From Epiperipatus broadwayi (lineage: Eukaryota > Onychophora > Udeonychophora > Euonychophora > Peripatidae), in NCBI GenBank assembly GCA_028023455.1, contig JAQFVV010000020.1:8041092-8105091 (forward strand): a DNA stretch of 64,000 nucleotides, in the 5' to 3' direction. The position numbers and the translations under genes are program-made. Under the pieces are notes generated by a model. That model saw only the letters and a list, made by a program, of their open reading frames with translations, made no database searches and had not been told where the DNA came from. This document shows positions 59,702 through 64,000 of the stretch, in pieces; the first letter of the stretch is position 1; every line of letters starts with the position of its first letter.

Positions 59702-60334
59702 TCTAGGTGCAGTGCTCTCAGATCCAAGGCTCCTCACTGATGAAGGCCACAAGCCAGAAACTAGTCTGGGGATATTGGATGAGTAGGCACTAGATAGGGA
59801 TTTTATGCACAAGCCTTCTGGGATCCATTGATTATTCTGGTTGGCATGGGTGGCACTATTGTATGGAGAGTTTTGCCTTGTTTGATAACAATTATGTGCT
59901 AGTATAAGAGATGGTGATCATGTGATGTTTATGGGTTTAACACCAATCCTGCCTAATAGGATAGTGGTGGCTATGGTTGTTAAAGAGCCAAAGACACTGA
60001 AATGCATGGGTGCTGAACTGAGTTCAGACCCATATGACTATATAAGCTATTGAGCTTAGATTGAAAATATTATTGTGTTTTAAATTTCATTCTCATAGTT
60101 TTGTAGTTAAGTAGAGATAAAAGGTGGCTGTGTCAGGGTTGCATTAGATCCTAAGATCTAGTGCTCTTTGATCCAAGGTTCCTCAGTGACGAAGGCCACA
60201 AGCCAGAAACTAATATGGGGATATTGGATGAGTAGACCCTAGACAGGGATTTTATGCACAAGCCTTCTGGCATCCATTGATTACTCTGATTGGCACAGGG
60301 TGGCACTACTGTGTGGAGAGTTTTGCATTGTTTA
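59702..60334 (+). mobile_element. Family A element, one and a half units head to tail
   Basis: The left end lies inside the unit (TCTAGGTGCAGTGCTCTCAG). The sequence passes GTTTTGCCTTGTTTGATAAC and the GTGATCATGTGATGTTTATG segment, then enters a second copy that ends GTTTTGCATTGTTTA. The two hammerhead motifs are in the same orientation with cores at 59737 and 60186, 449 bases apart. The first is intact; the second has GUGACGA (first core base changed). No clear duplication was found. A monomer cut at both sites would be about 450 nt. Confidence 0.82.
59731..59772 (+). ncRNA. Hammerhead ribozyme motif, type I, family A
   Basis: TCCTCA (59731-59736) pairs with TGGGGA (59767-59772). CTGATGA is 59737-59743. 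Stem II GGC/GCC closes CACAA, with an A-A opposition next to the core. GAAA is 59757-59760 and stem III is C59761-G59764 beside the A-U pair. The UC cleavage site is between 59766 and 59767. All core bases match. Confidence 0.73.
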
Positions 60335-60919
60335 TTCTGGGAATGTGAATTAAATTACTTTACTACCTAACAATCCCTGCTAATTCAAGTTTATAATAGA
60401 TGACACTAAGTTAGAGATAAAAAGTGTTCTTGATATTTTAATGGATTGATAAGTTTTTTAACTGTAGTGCTTCCATATTGTTTTTTACTTTTTATAATTG
60501 TTATATGCAGGAACTAACTTGAAAGTCATGAATTTTCTTATCATGAACTATCTTACAAAATATTTATTACTTTCAATGTTTTTATTAGGAATTTACTCTA
60601 TTTTTTTAAATTCCAAACCCTTCTATTATAAATCTAAATAATAAATGTACACTATATGATATTCTTATATTTTTATATTAATTATTGTATATTGACTGCT
60701 TCAATGAAGAGGTATATTCACTTTTATATATTTCGTAGTCACTTTCTTTGTGCTATCCAAATAAAACATCTGAAATTCAAAACAGCTGATATTTTAAATC
60801 CAAGCCAATTTTCTTATAATTTAAATAGGTCTAACATAATCCATATGTTTTAATAATCTGTTTTATGTTAATTATAATGTCAGAACTGTATAGTTATATA
60901 AGTGAATTAGTTTGAATTT

Positions 60920-61029
60920 TTTTTTTTTTTAAAGTGTCGTAGCATCGGCCGGGACACGAACCCGCAACCCGGGCAACTGCCTGCAAGTGCAAAGCAGTCG
61001 CGCTGACCTCTCAACCACCAATGCAAGAC
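60920..61029 (-). mobile_element. tRNA-derived SINE, - strand, with clear target duplication
   Basis: The reverse strand reads GCATTGGTGGTTGAGAGGTC, TGCCCGGGTTGCGGGTTCGT and GTCCCGGCCGATGCTACGAC, then an A-run. GAATTAGTTTGAATTT is present at 60904-60919 and 61030-61045, a perfect 16-base duplication typical of LINE-driven SINE insertion. This is probably the youngest SINE in the window. The long - strand open frame across it (60929-61261) is incidental. Confidence 0.9.
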
Positions 61030-61045
61030 GAATTAGTTTGAATTT

Positions 61046-64000
61046 AAAATTAAAGTTGCTTTTGAATCTTAGGTTATTGGTTTGGAAATATAAAATTTTG
61101 AAATAAAAGTAGTTACTAGATAATGCAAATCCAGTGCCTCTCATTAAAGATATCCAATACCAAAAGCTAATTTGTGGATGTGTAATAACAGTATAATTCA
61201 GACTTACCATAGATGGCTCTGAAATAAAGTAGAGTAAAATATTGCTCCTAATGAAGATCATAAATTATTCATAAGAGTATGAAATTATTGAGGGAAAGAC
61301 TTCTAGAGTAATTATCAACTAAGAAATTTTTTTTAAAATCCCAGAATAATAAAATAAATGGAACTGTTGTATTTAGCAATTTTTATAGGCCGATATTTTG
61401 ACATCATCACCAGCCATAATAATAAAATTTGTTATTGCTTAGGAATTTATGAGAAGTTTGATTGGTGGAACTACAGAGCTGCAGCTGTAATCCATGATCC
61501 TTCGGCTCCAAAATCTATCAATAACAACTGGACTAAATCACACAAGCACAACCATTTATAGTAATTCATTTAGTTACTTTGAAACCTTAGAAATCCATTT
61601 ATAATACAGGTTTTTAATGCATTCCTCATCAAGCAAGTATTCAAATGATATTGAAGTTATTACAAATATGGAATAAGAATATTGATTCACTAACTTTATA
61701 TCTTTTTTGAATTTATCATGAGCATGAATAATTGTAATCCTTAGAAGTTCATTATTAAGGAATAATAATTAATATTCAAATGGTTTCCCTTCTCACGATT
61801 CATAAAAATTTAAGTACCAAAAATACTAACACCAGAATTAGTCCTAGGAATCCACATTATGTAGTCTGACACCTATCATTGTGCTGATCTGATTAATTAA
61901 AGAATGTAAAAGGAATATTAGATTACAATACTGTATAATGTTTAAAATTCTTCATTATGTTAGAACTGTAGTTAATTTAAAAATTGTTTTGTAACAAGTG
62001 ATAATGTGCTATGTCAAATTCCAAATATTTTAAAAAAAATGTTTATAGCTGAAGCACAATTATGTTTTAATATATTTTGACAATAAAATAATCAGAGGTA
62101 ACCAAAATTCCAGCATCCATTTTTCATTTCAATAATAAAGACAGCATCATATTATAATCATATTTTTATAATAAGTGCATTAACATTTGTCCAATAAATT
62201 TATATTAATATGGTATGATTACACCTTAGCTAATAATAGCTAAATTGGTAACTGGGTTGGCTAAGGTTTGCCTATCAAAAAGAAGCATTCTAAACCTATT
62301 GTCACGTCTTTCCTGAAATTGAACTCTTGTACATGATCGTGACAAACACATGATTCATTCTGAATTTAAACCCTTGATCTATGGTCGGGGCTAGCATATA
62401 CATGTCATAGATTATATATCTTAACTTACAAAGGTATTTGAAATATTCGTTGAAATTATTGAACATTTCAAATGGCACAACACTCACTCAAATTAAATTG
62501 ATAAAAAAAATTAAAATTTTCACTAAATAATTTTCTGATAGTTAAACATCTTTAAAGACATGATGCAAAAACTTTTCAAGAGCTTTGCACATTATTGTGA
62601 AATTTAATTTGGACTTCAAAGCTTTTTGCCATTTATTTTTCTGATTTTATTTCATTTTTCTGATTCTGCTAAATCCAAGCTTTATAATTTTCATTATTTT
62701 AACTCCAAAAAAGAAAAAACATGCTAGTCATTTAGTCTCTCTTCTTTTTATTTTTTGACATCTTATGATGCAATCACTTTTCAAACTTTTTTTTTCCTAA
62801 AAGAATTTTAGCATCTTGCATAATTAAAATTCTTCATAGCATTTTATTCGTAGCTATATTTTTCCAAGAAATTAATCAATATTGGACCTATTTTTAGTGA
62901 TAATCTTTATAATGGGAATAGGTTAGTCTTTTCCTGAAAATTGTGTTCTAGATTAAATACTTTTGAATTAAATCTGTTGTCATTCTTTCAATTCAAAGGC
63001 TTATTCTAAAGATAACTCTTCTTATAATATCATCGCATGTGGAAAACTGATGGAATTATGAAATTGCTATTATAGTTTACAAATCTTTGGATCATCCTTA
63101 AATTAATTTTTTCCAATCCCATCATAATTTTTCAATAGAGAATTTATATAATAAATTTTGCAGAATAACACCATCATTGTGATAAGGAAGATACTAGAAC
63201 ATTGTGAATCAGCACTCTTCACGTTCCATGGAATTGCTTGAAGTGGAATACTACCAGCAGAATTTCTCTTTGCTAGCCTATAAAGTGAAAGGTATGGGAT
63301 ATCTCAATTAGAAAGTAAAGCAAAACAAATTAATTGAAGTATTTCTATCACTATAATGAAATATCTTTTAATTCCTTAAATGCAGCAGTAACATATTTCA
63401 TGCTATTATGCCTTTCAACATCCAAGCCTATTTTTCTACTCAAAAATTAAAAATATATTTATGTTGTATCATATTCTATATCTGATAATCATCAATTGCT
63501 AAGAATTGTGGTTTAGATTTTTTTCAATGAATGATAAAACTTCAGAGTTTTTTTTTTCCATTGGTTTGTGCATTAATTACCAAACCAATACAGTATGGAT
63601 TGCATTCGAAACATTATGAATATTCTGCACATTATTCTTTTGTTAATTTTTCTAAGTGCCTCTAACTTTTATTTACAAATATGAAATATCATCAACATGT
63701 TTTTTCCCACCAGTTCTGAATTCATTCCCTTTATTTGACTTCACTCTTTCTATATTTTTTATATACATTAAGTATATACTATGAAAATGTTGTTCAGTCT
63801 AACTTCTTTGTTAATACAAAGCATTCTCTTTTACCATAGAGTATTTTAAATGTAACCTCTAGTTCCATGCAAAGATTTTTTACATGGGTAATGATGCACA
63901 TATCTATCTAGATTGCAGAATGGCCCAGTTTGCATCTAAAGAAAGGATTGAAAAGGGTTGGTTTGTTGAATAGATTTGCTAGAATCGCGTATGTCGTTTT
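61046..64000. other. Intronic or intergenic DNA; one unexplained coding-like patch
   Basis: At 61430-61560 a + strand frame encodes GIYEKFDWWNYRAAAVIHDP followed by SAPKSINNNW and a histidine-rich end. It is less AT-biased than its surroundings, but I know no matching family and it has no clear splice sites. A patch near 63180-63300 is also somewhat GC-richer, without a readable frame. No ABCB ATP-binding exon was recognised. Confidence 0.35.

Noticed and set aside
60929-61261. 110-codon - strand open frame
   Set aside because: Its N-terminal part has no similarity and the rest is translated SINE sequence.

Overview
This is a very AT-rich stretch of nuclear DNA from an animal genome, almost certainly an invertebrate. 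The signs are spliceosomal exons with GT/AG borders, a tRNA-derived SINE family, several kinds of non-LTR retrotransposon, a Penelope-like element, hAT relics and introns of tens of kilobases. An arthropod, possibly an arachnid, would fit the base composition and repeat mix, but that is a guess; I cannot place the species.

Only one host gene is recognisable. Three short + strand exons (11456-11584, 15937-16010, 58844-58937) join in phase (1, 1, 0, 1). Together they encode the last membrane helices and the linker before the nucleotide-binding domain of an ABCB-family half-transporter (ABCB10/ABCB8/TAP-like). The first exons of the gene and the ATP-binding exons are not visible here and should lie outside the window. 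One intron is 42.8 kb long, so nearly the whole window is intron. None of the other open frames I examined looks like an intact gene.

The introns are packed with transposon remains. 0-11 kb: two short LINE relics, a hairpin repeat of family B (4775-5546) and a SINE. 12.9-14.9 kb: two family A elements. 16.7-18.6 kb: a small inverted repeat and a TGA-rich minisatellite. 18.6-21.95 kb: an almost full-length but decayed LINE on the - strand, itself hit by a family A element. 22.4-23.7 kb: two unassigned open frames, one of them coiled-coil-like. 27-28.2 kb: a tandem duplication, a SINE and a 60-bp-arm hairpin element. 30-31.8 kb: an RTE-like LINE tail, then a Penelope-like GIY-YIG endonuclease fragment between inverted arms. 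32-33.1 kb: families C and D. 37-41.4 kb: families A and B. 42-45 kb: a SINE and a hAT MITE. 45.4-49.6 kb: families A, D and E. 51.2-52.4 kb: a ZBED5-like hAT transposase relic. 53-61 kb: families D, B and A, two SINEs and the third ABCB exon.

The most interesting content is a set of short hairpin-rich repeats (families A-E plus single-copy look-alikes). Families A and D carry motifs that fold as minimal type I hammerhead ribozymes: CUGANGA, a small stem II, GAAA, a one- or two-base-pair stem III, a UH cleavage site, and a complementary stem I. Families B and C carry decayed versions. Several elements contain more than one head-to-tail unit (about 330, 430-450 or 470 bp), often followed by an inverted copy. 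Many are bounded by target-site duplications of almost exactly 12 bp, whatever the family. This looks like a group of retrozyme-like, circular-RNA-derived non-autonomous retroelements sharing one integration machinery; a Penelope-like GIY-YIG element (one relic lies at 31.2 kb) is the natural candidate.
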